From the NCBI GenBank assembly GCA_031401035.1, contig JANNRA010000214.1:1-39258 (forward strand): a DNA stretch of 39,258 nucleotides. Direction: 5' to 3'. The notes under the pieces were generated by a model. The model ran no database searches. It saw only the letters and a program-made list of their open reading frames with translations, and was not told the DNA's origin. A program made the translations under genes and the position numbers. This document shows, one piece after another, positions 1-8,612 of the stretch. The stretch comes from JANNRA01 sp031401035. Its GTDB lineage: Bacteria > Desulfobacterota > Binatia > HRBIN30 > CADEER01. Numbering within the stretch: position 1 is the stretch's first letter; every line of letters starts with the position of its first letter.

Positions 1-90
1 CGGAATGCTGCTCACGTCGTTGTCCACACGGTGCCGTCGGTCCCGATGAACCGGTCGGTGACTAAAAAAGACGGTGCCAAAATGTGACTA

Positions 91-146
91 CGCCCGCTCC
101 GGAAGGTTGGCGCCGCCGGGCGGCGCCTTCCGTCTCAGAGCGGGCG
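91..146 (-). terminator. Nested hairpin terminator after the cohesin-like surface protein gene
   Basis: A large nested inverted repeat lies 27 bases beyond the stop of the minus-strand gene. The outer arms are CGCCCGCTC (91-99) and GAGCGGGCG (138-146). A middle stem pairs CGGAA (100-104) with TTCCG (128-132), and an inner stem pairs GGCGCCG (109-115) with CGGCGCC (121-127). Read on the minus strand, a T-rich stretch including six T (69-64) follows about 20 bases later, which fits an intrinsic terminator, although the T tract is farther away than usual. Confidence 0.55.
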
Positions 147-172
147 AGCCGCCCGCGCTCCCAGATCGCCGC

Positions 173-2500
173 TCAGCGCCGCCGGCGGACCAGCAGGGCG
201 GCGACGGGCAGCAGCAGCAGCCAGGCGCTGCCGGTCGCGGCCGGGGCCACCACCTGGCAGCCGTCATCCTCGTCATTGCCGCCGCCGCGGGTGCGGGTCG
301 GCGTGGCCGGCGGCGGTGGCGTCGCGGTCACCGTGGCGGTGGCCGTGGGCGACGCGGCAGGGGTGCTGGTCACCGTCGGCGTGTTGGTCGGCGTTACGGA
401 AGGGGTGTCTTCCGGGATGACGCCGCCGACGTCGACCGTGCCGTCGGTGCAGTCGGTCGGCAGGGCGCCGCCGGCGGGGTCGCTGGCGCCGGCGTTGTCG
501 CAGACGAACGGGTAGGCCCCGTCCTCGACCAGTTCGCCGATCGCCACCTGGCAGGTGTAGAGCGTCGAGCCGCCCGGGATCGGTGCGACGTTGTCGAGCG
601 CCAGCACCAGGGCGCGGACCGCCGCGCAGGGTGTGCCGCCCGGCGAGCAGCCGGCCGGTTGGAAGGCGAAGGCGGTGCCGCCCTTGTCTATCGCCTCGTT
701 CACGGTGCAATCGGGCTTGCCGTTGGCCTTGGCGACGACCGTGATGTCGGTGTCGGCCGGGAAGAGGAGATCGTTCTGCGTGCCGGCGACCTCGATCTCT
801 GTCTGCAGCGAGACCGTGAGCGGCTTGGTCTCGCCCTGCTCGGCGACGATGTCACCGACGACGATGGTCGCGTCGACCGGCACGTCGACGGTGATGGCGC
901 CGTCGGTGCAGTCGGCGCCGAGGCGGTCGCCGTTCGGATCGCCGGCGCCGGGGTTGGAGCAGGTGAGCGGGTAGTCGCCGGCCTCGGCGTCTGCGGCGAT
1001 CGTCACCGTGCAGGTGAAGAGCTGCGCATCGTCGGGAATCGGGTCGAGGTTGTCGAGCGCCAGGACGATGGCGCGCACGCCCGTGCAGTCGTCGCCAGGC
1101 GTGCAGCCGATGGGCATGAAGGCGAACGACGTTCCGCCCTTGTCGATGCTCGGGTTGACGCGACAGTTCGGTTCGTCCTCGTTGTCGGGCGGGATCGGCG
1201 TATCCGGGTCGAAGGCGATGTCGACCTGGACGCCGGCGACTTCCGCATCGCTGGCGAGCGAGACCGGGAAGGTGATCGTCGCACCAGGCTCACCGACGGC
1301 CGAGCCGACGATGATCGAGACGGCGATCGGCAGCGCCGTGTTGGTGGCGGAGGCGGTGCGGGTGGCCGTCGCCGGCGGCGTCGGGGTGACCGTGCGGGTG
1401 ATCGTGGCGGTCGCTGTCACCGTCGCGCTGGCGGTTCCCGCCGGGGTGCCGGTGGCCGTCACGGTCGCCGTCGCCGTGCCGGTCGGCAGGCCAGTCGGGG
1501 TGAAGGTCGCGGTGGCGGTACCGGTCGGCAGGCCGGTTGGGGTGAAGGCTACGGTCGCGGTGAGCGTCGGCGAGACCGTCGCCTCGCCGGTCGGCGTGTC
1601 GATGGGCGTATCGATCGGTGTGGTATTCGGGGTTTCGGTGGCAACCGCCGTCGGCGTGTCGGTCGCCAGGATCACCGGCGTGTCGGTCAGTGTCGCGAGC
1701 GCCGTCGGCGAGTCGGTCGGCGTCGCCGTCTCGGCGCCCGGCGTCAGCGTCTCCGTCGGCGTGAACGTGTCGGGCGCCGCCGTCTGGGTCAGTGTCGCGG
1801 TCGGGCTGTCCGGTGCGGTGGTCGGCGTCGCCGTGCCGGGGTCGGTCGTCGGTGTGTGCGTCGGCGTTTCGGCCCCCGGGGTGATGGCGCCACCGGCCTG
1901 GCAGTCACCAGCGGCGCAGGTGCCGGCGCCGGTGCACGCATTGAAATCGTCGCAGGTCGCACCGGTGTTCGCCGGGATGCACTGGCCCTCGGCGTTACAG
2001 GTCTCACAGGCCGGATCGCAGGGGGCAATGTTGAAGGACTCGCAGACGCCGCTGGTGGGATTGCAGAAATCAGGCGTGCACGGGTTGGTGTCGGCGTCGG
2101 GGCAGACGACCAACTGGCCGAAACACGCTGTGCCGAGGCAGACATCGCCCGTCGTGCAGGTGCTGAAGGCGTCGGTACACGGCATGCCCTGCTTGGTCAT
2201 GTCGGGGACGCACGCCCCGGCTGGGCCGCAGGTGCCCTCGCAGCCGGTCATGCCGCAGGTGGCGCCCTCGTTCGGGGTGCCCTGGCAGACGCCGTTGGCG
2301 CAGCTGTCGTTGGTCGTGCAGGGGTTGCCGTCGTTGCAACTGCCGCCGGAGACCATGCTGCCGGAGCAGGCGCCGTCGACGCACATGTCGGGCGTCGTGC
2401 ACTCGTTGAAGTCATCGCACGACTGCGCGCGGGCGGGGGGCGATGACAGGGCGACAGCCAGCGCCGTCGTTGCGAGGAGCCTCCAGAACCACAAACCCAT
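173..2500 (-). CDS. Secreted Cys-rich, Thr/Pro-stalk protein with two cohesin-like domains and C-terminal anchor
   Basis: The 775-residue product has a signal peptide (1-25, cut after ARA). A Cys-rich head follows (27-200), with repeated units of the type CDDFNxCT and DGNPCTTNDSC. Next is a Thr/Pro/Ala stalk (about 205-390), then two tandem domains (about 392-540 and 545-692). These begin VSIIVGSAVGEPGATITFPV and TIVVGDIVAEQGETKPLTVS and look like cohesin-fold modules; they are clearly copies of each other, sharing the IDKGGTxFAF and CTDG motifs. A second short stalk leads to DDGC, a hydrophobic segment and RRRR, resembling MYXO-CTERM or JDVT-CTERM tails. The ATG at 2500 is chosen because GGAGGAGAG lies just upstream and the signal peptide starts there; an earlier ATG at 2548 has no such support. 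Surface location is inferred. The ligand is unknown, but a dockerin is present on the NHL protein at 22.6-25.9 kb. Confidence 0.8.
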   Translation of the reverse strand: MGLWFWRLLATTALAVALSSPPARAQSCDDFNECTTPDMCVDGACSGSMVSGGSCNDGNPCTTNDSCANGVCQGTPNEGATCGMTGCEGTCGPAGACVPDMTKQGMPCTDAFSTCTTGDVCLGTACFGQLVVCPDADTNPCTPDFCNPTSGVCESFNIAPCDPACETCNAEGQCIPANTGATCDDFNACTGAGTCAAGDCQAGGAITPGAETPTHTPTTDPGTATPTTAPDSPTATLTQTAAPDTFTPTETLTPGAETATPTDSPTALATLTDTPVILATDTPTAVATETPNTTPIDTPIDTPTGEATVSPTLTATVAFTPTGLPTGTATATFTPTGLPTGTATATVTATGTPAGTASATVTATATITRTVTPTPPATATRTASATNTALPIAVSIIVGSAVGEPGATITFPVSLASDAEVAGVQVDIAFDPDTPIPPDNEDEPNCRVNPSIDKGGTSFAFMPIGCTPGDDCTGVRAIVLALDNLDPIPDDAQLFTCTVTIAADAEAGDYPLTCSNPGAGDPNGDRLGADCTDGAITVDVPVDATIVVGDIVAEQGETKPLTVSLQTEIEVAGTQNDLLFPADTDITVVAKANGKPDCTVNEAIDKGGTAFAFQPAGCSPGGTPCAAVRALVLALDNVAPIPGGSTLYTCQVAIGELVEDGAYPFVCDNAGASDPAGGALPTDCTDGTVDVGGVIPEDTPSVTPTNTPTVTSTPAASPTATATVTATPPPPATPTRTRGGGNDEDDGCQVVAPAATGSAWLLLLPVAALLVRRRR

Positions 2501-2610
2501 GCGTCTCTCCTCCAACCTCTGGGGCGAAATGATGGCGGAGAAGGCCACAGTTTTGCGGCGGCGTCAAATTGTTCTTTGCGGCGGCGATCCCTTACAACGA
2601 CGCGGCCGCC

Positions 2611-3816
2611 ATGACCGTTCCGCTCGCCGCGATCCTCACTCGCAACGTCGCCTGGTACCTGGTCAGCCGCTTCTGCGGCGGCACGGCGATGACCATGCTG
2701 CGCGCCGCGATCGCCTGGCACGTGTACTCGCTGACCAACTCACCGTTTCATCTCGGGCTCATCGGCCTGGTGCAGTTCGTGCCGGTGCTCGGCCTGACCC
2801 TGGTCGGCGGCGCCGTTGCCGACAGCTACGAACGCCGCCGTATCATCATGATCGCGCAACTGGTGCCGTTGGGGTGCGCCCTGACGCTGATGGAGACGAC
2901 GCGCGCCGGGGCCATGACGCTGCCACTGCTCTACGGCCTGGTGTTCGTGTCGGCGTGCGCGGCGGCGTTCGAAAATCCGGCCCGCGCCGCGATGCTGCCG
3001 ACGCTGGTGCCGCGGCCGGCCTTTCCGCGCGCCGTCACCCTCGCCTCGACCGGGCAGGCGCTGGCGTTCATGAGCGGCCCGGCCGGCGGCGGTTTCGTCA
3101 TCGCCGCGGCGGGCATCGCCGCCGCCTACGCCACCGCAGCGAGCCTGCTGGTTGCGTCCCTGGTCGGCCTCGCCCTGCTGCGCCCGGCGCCGCCCGACGG
3201 CGTGCGGCGGGCGATGAGCTGGACGGCGGTGCGCGAGGGCCTCGGCTTCGTGCGTCGCAATCCGGTGGTGCTGGGGTGCATGACGCTCGACATGTTCGCG
3301 GTGATCTTCGGCGGCGCCACGGCACTGCTGCCGGTGTTTGCCAACGACGTCCTCGGCGTCGGTGCGCGCGGCTACGGCATCCTCAGCGCCTCGCTCGAGG
3401 CGGGTGCTCTGGCGACCTCCCTGGCGCTGTTTGTCCTGCCGACGATCAACCGCGCCGGCAGCGCCTTGCTGGTGGCAGTGACGGTGTTCGGCCTGGCGAC
3501 GATCGGCTTCGGGCTGTCGACCTGGTTTCCGCTCTCGGTGGCCCTGTACGTGCTCTGCGGCGTTGCCGACCAGATCAGCGTCGTCATGCGCAGTACCGCC
3601 ATCCAGCTGGCGACACCCGATGCCCTGCGCGGCCGCGTCAGCGCCGTGAACTTCATCTTCATCGGCGCCTCGAACCAGCTCGGCGCGGTCGAGTCGGGCT
3701 TTGTCGCCACCCTCACCGATCCGGTGTTCGCCGTCGTCAGCGGCGGCATCGGGACCTTGATCGTGGTGGCGATCGTCGCCGCGCGCTTGCCCGAGTTGCG
3801 CCGCTACCGCATCTGA
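2611..3816 (+). CDS. MFS transporter, DHA3/EntS-like (MFS_3)
   Basis: A 401-residue inner-membrane protein with about twelve hydrophobic segments. The N-terminal loop has the arrangement GGAVADSYERRR (MFS motif A region). The ENPARAAMLPTLVPR and LRGRVSAVNFIFIGASNQLG stretches are characteristic of the MFS_3/enterobactin-exporter-like group, which exports siderophores, macrolides or other small molecules. The substrate cannot be told. The start is placed at ATG 2611, which gives a normal cytoplasmic N terminus before TM1; a TTG at 2569 would add 14 unlikely residues. No strong Shine-Dalgarno is visible. It is divergent from the surface-protein gene and convergent with the next SDR gene, the two stop regions overlapping by 13 bases (3804-3816). 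Confidence 0.85.
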   Translation: MTVPLAAILTRNVAWYLVSRFCGGTAMTMLRAAIAWHVYSLTNSPFHLGLIGLVQFVPVLGLTLVGGAVADSYERRRIIMIAQLVPLGCALTLMETTRAGAMTLPLLYGLVFVSACAAAFENPARAAMLPTLVPRPAFPRAVTLASTGQALAFMSGPAGGGFVIAAAGIAAAYATAASLLVASLVGLALLRPAPPDGVRRAMSWTAVREGLGFVRRNPVVLGCMTLDMFAVIFGGATALLPVFANDVLGVGARGYGILSASLEAGALATSLALFVLPTINRAGSALLVAVTVFGLATIGFGLSTWFPLSVALYVLCGVADQISVVMRSTAIQLATPDALRGRVSAVNFIFIGASNQLGAVESGFVATLTDPVFAVVSGGIGTLIVVAIVAARLPELRRYRI

Positions 3817-4658
3817 TCCGACGCGGCATTCTGCGCCCGGACGGCATTCTGCGCCCGGACGACTTGGCGGTCCATCACCCAATCGACCAGGCGCGGCAGC
3901 AGGCGGCGCGCCAGGTGCGCCAGGCGCGCCTCGCGGCCGGGGATGATGAGGAAGCGCCGGCGTGCCACGCCGGCCAGCAGCGCGTCCGCCACCGCGTCGG
4001 CACTGAGCACGCTGGCGCCGGCGGAGACCGCCAGCGTTTCGCGCGGCTTGGTGGCGTTCTCGGCCGCCAGCGCCGGCGTGTCGACGTCGGGCGGGCAGAG
4101 CACCGAGACGCCGATGCCATCGCGCCGCAGCTCGCTGCGCAGGGCCTCCGAGAATCCGACCACGGCGAACTTGGCGGCGGCATAGTCGGTGTAGCCGAAG
4201 ACCCCGATCAGGCCGGCGAGCGAGGCGACGTTGACGATGTGGCCGCGCCGCCGCGCCCGCATCGCCGGCAGCACCACCTGGGTCGCGTGCCAGGCGCCGT
4301 ACAGGTTGATGCGCAGCGTCTCCTCCAGTTGCGCGGTGGAGATGCGTTCGAAGTAGTCGGGGATGGCGCGACCGGCGCAGTTGATCAGCAGATCGGGCGT
4401 GCCGAGCGCGGCCACGGCGCCGCCCAGCTCGGCCGCCACCTGGGCGGCGTCGCCGACGTCGCACTGGTGCCAGAGGACGCGTTGGCTCGGGCGCGCCGCG
4501 GCCGCCGCGATACGCGCCGCCGCCTCCTCCAGGGGCGCGCGTCGGCGGGCGAAGATCGCCACGTCGGCGCCGCGCGCGGCGAGTCGGCAGGCGGTCGCCA
4601 GTCCGATGCCGCTCGAGCCGCCGGGGATGAAGGCCAGGGAACCGTCGCCGACGCGCAC
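3804..4658 (-). CDS. SDR family oxidoreductase, 3-ketodihydrosphingosine-reductase-like
   Basis: A 284-residue short-chain dehydrogenase. The cofactor loop reads IPGGSSGIG, with Pro where the family almost always has Thr. NCAG replaces NNAG. The catalytic region is NVASLAGLIG with Y-A-A-A-K. The PDLLINCAGRAIPDYFE stretch and the C-terminal basic/hydrophobic helix resemble 3-ketosphinganine reductases, so a lipid or long-chain ketone substrate is plausible but not proven. The GTG at 4658 lies 7 bases after the DUF937 stop, so the two are probably co-transcribed. The last codons contain an 18-base tandem duplication, giving VRAQNA twice. The 3' end overlaps the convergent MFS gene. Confidence 0.8.
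   Translation of the reverse strand: MRVGDGSLAFIPGGSSGIGLATACRLAARGADVAIFARRRAPLEEAAARIAAAAARPSQRVLWHQCDVGDAAQVAAELGGAVAALGTPDLLINCAGRAIPDYFERISTAQLEETLRINLYGAWHATQVVLPAMRARRRGHIVNVASLAGLIGVFGYTDYAAAKFAVVGFSEALRSELRRDGIGVSVLCPPDVDTPALAAENATKPRETLAVSAGASVLSADAVADALLAGVARRRFLIIPGREARLAHLARRLLPRLVDWVMDRQVVRAQNAVRAQNAASDQMR
3824..3861. repeat. 18-bp tandem duplication in the SDR 3' end
   Basis: The unit CGGCATTCTGCGCCCGGA occurs at 3824-3841 and again at 3842-3859, followed by two bases of a third copy. It is in frame with the minus-strand SDR gene and encodes a doubled VRAQNA hexapeptide in the C-terminal tail. This looks like a recent slippage duplication. Confidence 0.85.
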
Positions 4659-4665
4659 GCGCCGC

Positions 4666-5220
4666 TCAGAAGAATTTGCGCGCCAGATCGAGCAGGTCGT
4701 CGACGGCCGAGCCGTCGCCGTCGAAATCGAGCATCGACGCCAGCGACCCCTGACCGCCCGCGCCGGCCGGCGCCGCACCGTCGCCGAACTGGCCCGATGC
4801 GCCGCCCGTGCCGGCGCCGGCCTGGTTGCGCTGATTGAGCAGCATCACCGCCGCCGAGGCGATCAGTGGCAGCATCTTTCTGAGCAGCGAGCTGTCGAGG
4901 CCGCCCTGGTCGGCGGCGGCGCCGGCGACGTTGCGGCTGACGTCCTTGGTGCCGAAGATCTGGCCGAGGATGGCGTTGCCATCCAGGCCGCCGCCCTGGT
5001 CGGGTCGTCCGGCCTGGCCAGATGCGGCGCCGCCGAGCATCTCGAAGAGGGAGTCCAAGCCGCCCGCCTGCTGCGTGTTGCGCTGCAGTCCGCGCGCCAC
5101 GGCCGGCGTCAGCTGGGTCATTCCCTGGCGCACGACCGCCGGGTCGACACCGAGTTGGCCGGCGATCTGGTCGACGAGTCCACCGTTGTTCGCCTGCGTC
5201 AGCATCTCGAGAAGCGTCAT
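4666..5220 (-). CDS. DUF937 domain protein (YidB-like)
   Basis: A 184-residue protein. The first 50 residues (MTLLEMLTQANNGG, then LVDQIAGQLGVD, then LTPAVARGLQRN) match the DUF937 family, whose function is not established. The middle is Gly/Gln-rich with GGLDGNAILGQIFGTKDVS. A hydrophobic segment LLRKMLPLIASAAVMLL follows. The end carries an acidic DFDGDGSAVDDLLDLARKFF motif that could bind calcium. The ATG at 5220 has a strong AGGAGGAG upstream (minus strand). It is followed after 7 bases by the SDR gene and so probably leads a two-gene operon. No further function can be stated. Confidence 0.8.
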   Translation of the reverse strand: MTLLEMLTQANNGGLVDQIAGQLGVDPAVVRQGMTQLTPAVARGLQRNTQQAGGLDSLFEMLGGAASGQAGRPDQGGGLDGNAILGQIFGTKDVSRNVAGAAADQGGLDSSLLRKMLPLIASAAVMLLNQRNQAGAGTGGASGQFGDGAAPAGAGGQGSLASMLDFDGDGSAVDDLLDLARKFF

Positions 5221-5299
5221 GGTTCTCCTCCTGCGTTCAAGTGCGCGGATCCTAGCGCGCCGGCTACCGCCTGGCCATGGCCTCGGGTACAACTCCCTC

Positions 5300-5725
5300 A
5301 TGTCGCTGCAAACTCTGACCACCCTCAGCACGAGTTGCATCGTTCTCAGCGGCGTCGCCCTGCTGGTCGGCTGGTACTTCATCCGCGTCCGTCGCGACCG
5401 CGGCCGCCATCAGGCGGCGATGCTGACCGCCACGGCGCTGGCCGGCCTGTTTCTCGTCTTCTATGTCAGCCGCTGGGCGCTCTACGGCTCGAAGCCGTTC
5501 GAAGGCACCGGCGCCTGGCGAGTGCTCTACCTGGCCATTCTGGTGCCGCACGTCGTGCTGGCGATCGCCGTTGGCCCGATGGCGCTGCGCCTGATCCAGT
5601 TGGCGCTCGGCAAGGGCGACTTCGCCGCGCACCGGCGGCTGGCGCGCCTGACGCTGCCGGTGTGGCTGTTCGTCGCCGCCAGCGGCTGGACGATCTACTA
5701 CCTGCTGTACGTCCATACCTACTGA
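5300..5725 (+). CDS. DUF420 family membrane protein (YozB/CtaM-like)
   Basis: A 141-residue integral membrane protein with four predicted transmembrane segments. Conserved histidines lie at RHQAAML, VPHVVLAI, AAHRRLARLT and YVHTY, as expected for DUF420. Members of this family (YozB/CtaM) are linked to maturation or activity of haem-copper cytochrome oxidases, often near SCO1 or cta genes. No oxidase genes are visible here, so that link is family knowledge only. The ATG at 5300 is the only start giving a normal length. It is divergent from the DUF937 gene (79-base gap), and an SDR gene follows 41 bases later on the same strand. Confidence 0.75.
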   Translation: MSLQTLTTLSTSCIVLSGVALLVGWYFIRVRRDRGRHQAAMLTATALAGLFLVFYVSRWALYGSKPFEGTGAWRVLYLAILVPHVVLAIAVGPMALRLIQLALGKGDFAAHRRLARLTLPVWLFVAASGWTIYYLLYVHTY

Positions 5726-5766
5726 GACGTGGCGTTCGACCGTCCAGTGGGCTAGGGCCACAGCGC

Positions 5767-6582
5767 ATGCGGTTCGAGGGCAAGGTGGCGCTGGTGACGG
5801 GCGGCGGGTCGGGCATCGGCCGCGCCATTTCTCTGGGCTTGGCGGCCGAGGGGGCGCTGGTCGCCGTCAACGACATCCGTCCGGAAGCCGCCGCCGACAC
5901 CGTCGCCGCCATCGAGGCGGCGCACGGACGGGCCATGGCGGTGCCGGCCGACGTCGCCGACGGTCGCGCCACCCTGAAGATGTTCACCCGCTTCCTGACC
6001 ACCTGGAACACGCTCGACATCCTGGTGAACAACGCCGGCGCGCTCTTCATGGCGCCGCACGTCATCGCCGCCTTCGATGCGATGGCCGCCGAGGTGCAGG
6101 CGGGGCGGCGGCCGACGCAGCCGCTCGGCGCGACCTCGACCATGGAGGACGGCGTCTGGCGGCGCACCCTGGCGATTCACGTCGACGGCGCCTTCCACTG
6201 CACGCGCGAGGCGCTGAAGGTCATGGAGGCGTGCCGGCGCGGTAAGATCATCAACATGGCTTCGGTGGCCGGCACCACCGGGCTCGCCGGGTCGCCCGAC
6301 TACAGTGCCGCCAAGGGCGCCATCATCGCCTTCACGAAGTCGGTGGCGAAGGAGGTCGCGCACCTCGGTATCCAGGTCAACGCCATCGCACCCGGCTTCA
6401 TCGACACACCGCTGCTCGAGACGCTATCGCCGGCCATGACGGCGATGGTGCTGGCACAGACGCCGCTCGGGCGCCTCGGCACGGTGGCCGAGATCGCCGC
6501 CGCGGCCCTCTATCTCGCCGCCCCGGAGGCCGACTTCATCACCGGCCAGGTGCTGAGTCCGAACGGCGGCTACGCCATCTAG
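5767..6582 (+). CDS. SDR family NAD(P)-dependent oxidoreductase
   Basis: A 271-residue classical SDR. The N terminus carries TGGGSGIG for the cofactor, NDIRPE after beta-2 suggests NAD preference, then DILVNNAG, and the catalytic region is Ser (MASVAG) with Y-S-A-A-K. The C terminus ITGQVLSPNGGYAI is typical of FabG-like enzymes. Between NNAG and the catalytic Ser there is a longer loop than usual (about residues 92-125, containing AGRRPTQPLGATSTMEDG), seen in some acyl- or steroid-type SDRs. The substrate is unknown. It lies 41 bases downstream of the DUF420 gene and immediately before a long inverted-repeat element. Confidence 0.85.
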   Translation: MRFEGKVALVTGGGSGIGRAISLGLAAEGALVAVNDIRPEAAADTVAAIEAAHGRAMAVPADVADGRATLKMFTRFLTTWNTLDILVNNAGALFMAPHVIAAFDAMAAEVQAGRRPTQPLGATSTMEDGVWRRTLAIHVDGAFHCTREALKVMEACRRGKIINMASVAGTTGLAGSPDYSAAKGAIIAFTKSVAKEVAHLGIQVNAIAPGFIDTPLLETLSPAMTAMVLAQTPLGRLGTVAEIAAAALYLAAPEADFITGQVLSPNGGYAI

Positions 6583-6744
6583 AAAAGCCTTCACACGGAG
6601 ACACGGAGGCACGGAGGACTCGGCGTCGAGATCAAGCGACGCTCTCGAGCCCACCCCCACAGAAGATGGAGCTGTGAAATTGGGCTGCAGGCACGGGCTG
6701 ACCGTGTCCTCTCCGTTTCTCCGCGCCTCCGTGTGAAGGGTTTT
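6583..6744. repeat. Long interrupted inverted repeat (CACGGAG family) in intergenic DNA
   Basis: The left arm starts AAAAGCCTTCACACGGAG (6583-6600) and the right arm ends CTCCGTGTGAAGGGTTTT (6727-6744), pairing at 17 of 18 positions. Pairing continues imperfectly inwards through further CACGGAG/CTCCG blocks to about 6618 and 6707, leaving roughly 88 unpaired bases. No transposase gene is inside. Similar 'TTCACACGGAGGCACGGAG' repeats are common between genes in environmental bacterial genomes, so this is probably a REP/MITE-like element. It could also form a terminator for the SDR gene that stops at 6582. Confidence 0.7.
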
Positions 6745-6820
6745 GTCGGCCACGTCCGGCGGGCTTGTGGAACGCGTGGCGACCGGCTTTGGTCGGCGCT
6801 GCTCGCACGGAGGGAAACCC

Positions 6821-8491
6821 ATGTCGGCCACGCCCGCGCTCCTGATCCGCAACGCCCACATCGTCGACGGCACCGGCGCTCCGGCACGGCACGGCGACGT
6901 CGCCGTCGTCGACGGCCAGATCGCCGCGCTCGGGCCCGATCTGCCGCGCGCCGGCCTGCCGAGCGGCGCGCGCGAGGTCGACGCGCAGGGGCGCACGCTG
7001 GCGCCGGGCTTCATCGACGTCCACACCCACTTCGATCCGCAGATCTGCTGGGACCGCCTGGCGACGCCGTGCCTGGAGCACGGTGTGACAACGGTGCTGC
7101 TCGGTAACTGCTCGCTGTCGCTGGCGCCGGTGCGCCGCGACGACGTGCGCGGCCTCGCCGGGATGTTCAAGCAGATCGAGGACATCCAGCTCAGCACCTT
7201 CGACGCCGGCGTGCCGTGGACCTGGGAGACCTATCCCGAGTACCTCGACGCCATCCGGCCCGGCCTGGGGATCAATGTCGCCGGGCTGGTCGGTCACTCG
7301 CCGTTGCGGACCTATGTCATGGGCGCCGCCGCGCAGGAGCGCGCCGCCACCGACGACGAGATCGCCGCCATGTGCGCCATCTTGCAGGACGCCATCCGCG
7401 GCGGCGCCGCCGGTCTGTCGACCTCGTTCGTCGACATCGACGAGCACATGCGCCCGGTGCCGAGCCGTTTTGCGACGCGCGACGAGGTCATCGCCCTCGG
7501 CCGCGCCATGAAGGCGGTCGGCCGCGGCCTCATCCAGACCGTGCCCGTGTTCTACAATCCGCCCGAGCAGCTGCAGAACATCCGCGACATGGGAGAGATC
7601 TCGCGCGCCACGGGCCTCTTCTGCACCATCGCGCCGATCGTCCACAATCCGATGCTGGCGCTGTGGCAGGAGTCGCTCACCGCCCTCGAAGAGGAGGCGG
7701 CGCGCGGCGCCAACCTCTTCGGCCAGAGCATGCCGCGCACCTTCGACATCAACATCCGCCTGTCGGAGACCTCGTTCCTGCTCTACGCGCTGCCGGCCTG
7801 GAACGAGATCATGCGCCTGCCGCAGGCCGAGCGCCTGGCTGCCTTCGCCGACCCGGCGCGGCGCGAGGAGTTGCGCAACCAGTCGGTGCTGCTCGGCCCG
7901 CTGCTCTACATCCTCACCGTCGGCGAGACGACGGCGCACGGCGCTTTGCGCGGCCGCACGCTCGGCGACCTCGCCGGCGAGCGCGGCGTGCAGCCGGCCG
8001 ACGTCATGCTCGACCTCGCCTGCGGCGAGGCGCTGAAGACCGAATTCTGCATGCGCAACGCCCTGCACGCCGACCCCGACGGCGTCACCGCCATCCTCAG
8101 CCACCCACGCATCCACATCGGTGCCAGCGACGCGGGGGCGCATATCGCCCAGTTCTGCGGCGCCGGCGATACCAGCTACCTGCTGGCGCGCTGGGTGCGC
8201 GACCTCAAGGCCTTCACCCTCGAACGCGCCGTGCATCGCCTCACCGGCGAGCTCGCCGACGCCTTCGGCATCCGCGGTCGCGGCCGCCTCGCCGTTGGCC
8301 AGGCGGCCGATCTGGTGCTCTTCGACCCGGCCACCATCGACCGCGGCGAGGAGGACTTCGTCAACGACGTGCCGGGCGGCGGCAATCGCTACGTCCGCCA
8401 CGCCACCGGCATCGACCTGGTGGCGGTCAACGGCGCCGTGACCTGGGAGGCGGGTGCTTACACCGCCGCTCGTGCCGGCGCGGTGGTGTGA
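6821..8491 (+). CDS. N-acyl-D-amino-acid deacylase-type amidohydrolase
   Basis: A 556-residue amidohydrolase of the D-aminoacylase/amidohydrolase-3 group. The N-terminal beta sandwich (LLIRNAHIVDGTGAPA) is followed by the metal motif GFIDVHTHFDPQ. The GNCSLSLAPVR segment holds the Cys that serves as a metal ligand in D-aminoacylases. HSPLRTYVMG and IGASDAGAH supply later His/Asp ligands. The C-terminal strand domain ends LAVGQAADLVLFDP. These enzymes hydrolyse N-acyl-D-amino acids or related cyclic amides in the cytoplasm; the exact substrate is not visible. The start ATG 6821 has ACGGAGGGA upstream; an upstream in-frame ATG at 6743 would begin inside the inverted repeat and is less likely. 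Confidence 0.85.
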   Translation: MSATPALLIRNAHIVDGTGAPARHGDVAVVDGQIAALGPDLPRAGLPSGAREVDAQGRTLAPGFIDVHTHFDPQICWDRLATPCLEHGVTTVLLGNCSLSLAPVRRDDVRGLAGMFKQIEDIQLSTFDAGVPWTWETYPEYLDAIRPGLGINVAGLVGHSPLRTYVMGAAAQERAATDDEIAAMCAILQDAIRGGAAGLSTSFVDIDEHMRPVPSRFATRDEVIALGRAMKAVGRGLIQTVPVFYNPPEQLQNIRDMGEISRATGLFCTIAPIVHNPMLALWQESLTALEEEAARGANLFGQSMPRTFDINIRLSETSFLLYALPAWNEIMRLPQAERLAAFADPARREELRNQSVLLGPLLYILTVGETTAHGALRGRTLGDLAGERGVQPADVMLDLACGEALKTEFCMRNALHADPDGVTAILSHPRIHIGASDAGAHIAQFCGAGDTSYLLARWVRDLKAFTLERAVHRLTGELADAFGIRGRGRLAVGQAADLVLFDPATIDRGEEDFVNDVPGGGNRYVRHATGIDLVAVNGAVTWEAGAYTAARAGAVV

Positions 8492-8612
8492 CCGTCCCGC
8501 CCTGTCTTGCGGCCCTGCGGCTGATGCGCTAGACGGGCGATCGCGTCAGGGAACCACGGCTCCACCGCGACCATGGAAATTCCCGCGTAGTATCTGAAAG
8601 GAGGGAATCAAC

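Noticed and set aside
1..87. Open plus-strand frame from the window edge to a TGA at 85-87
   Set aside because: Only 28 codons with no recognisable motif. It could be the end of a gene outside the window, but nothing supports it.
1008..4838. Long plus-strand frame opposite the first gene and across the MFS gene
   Set aside because: It is Val/Gly-rich antisense of the Thr/Pro stalk, then Arg/Ala-rich out-of-frame reading of the MFS gene. No domains.
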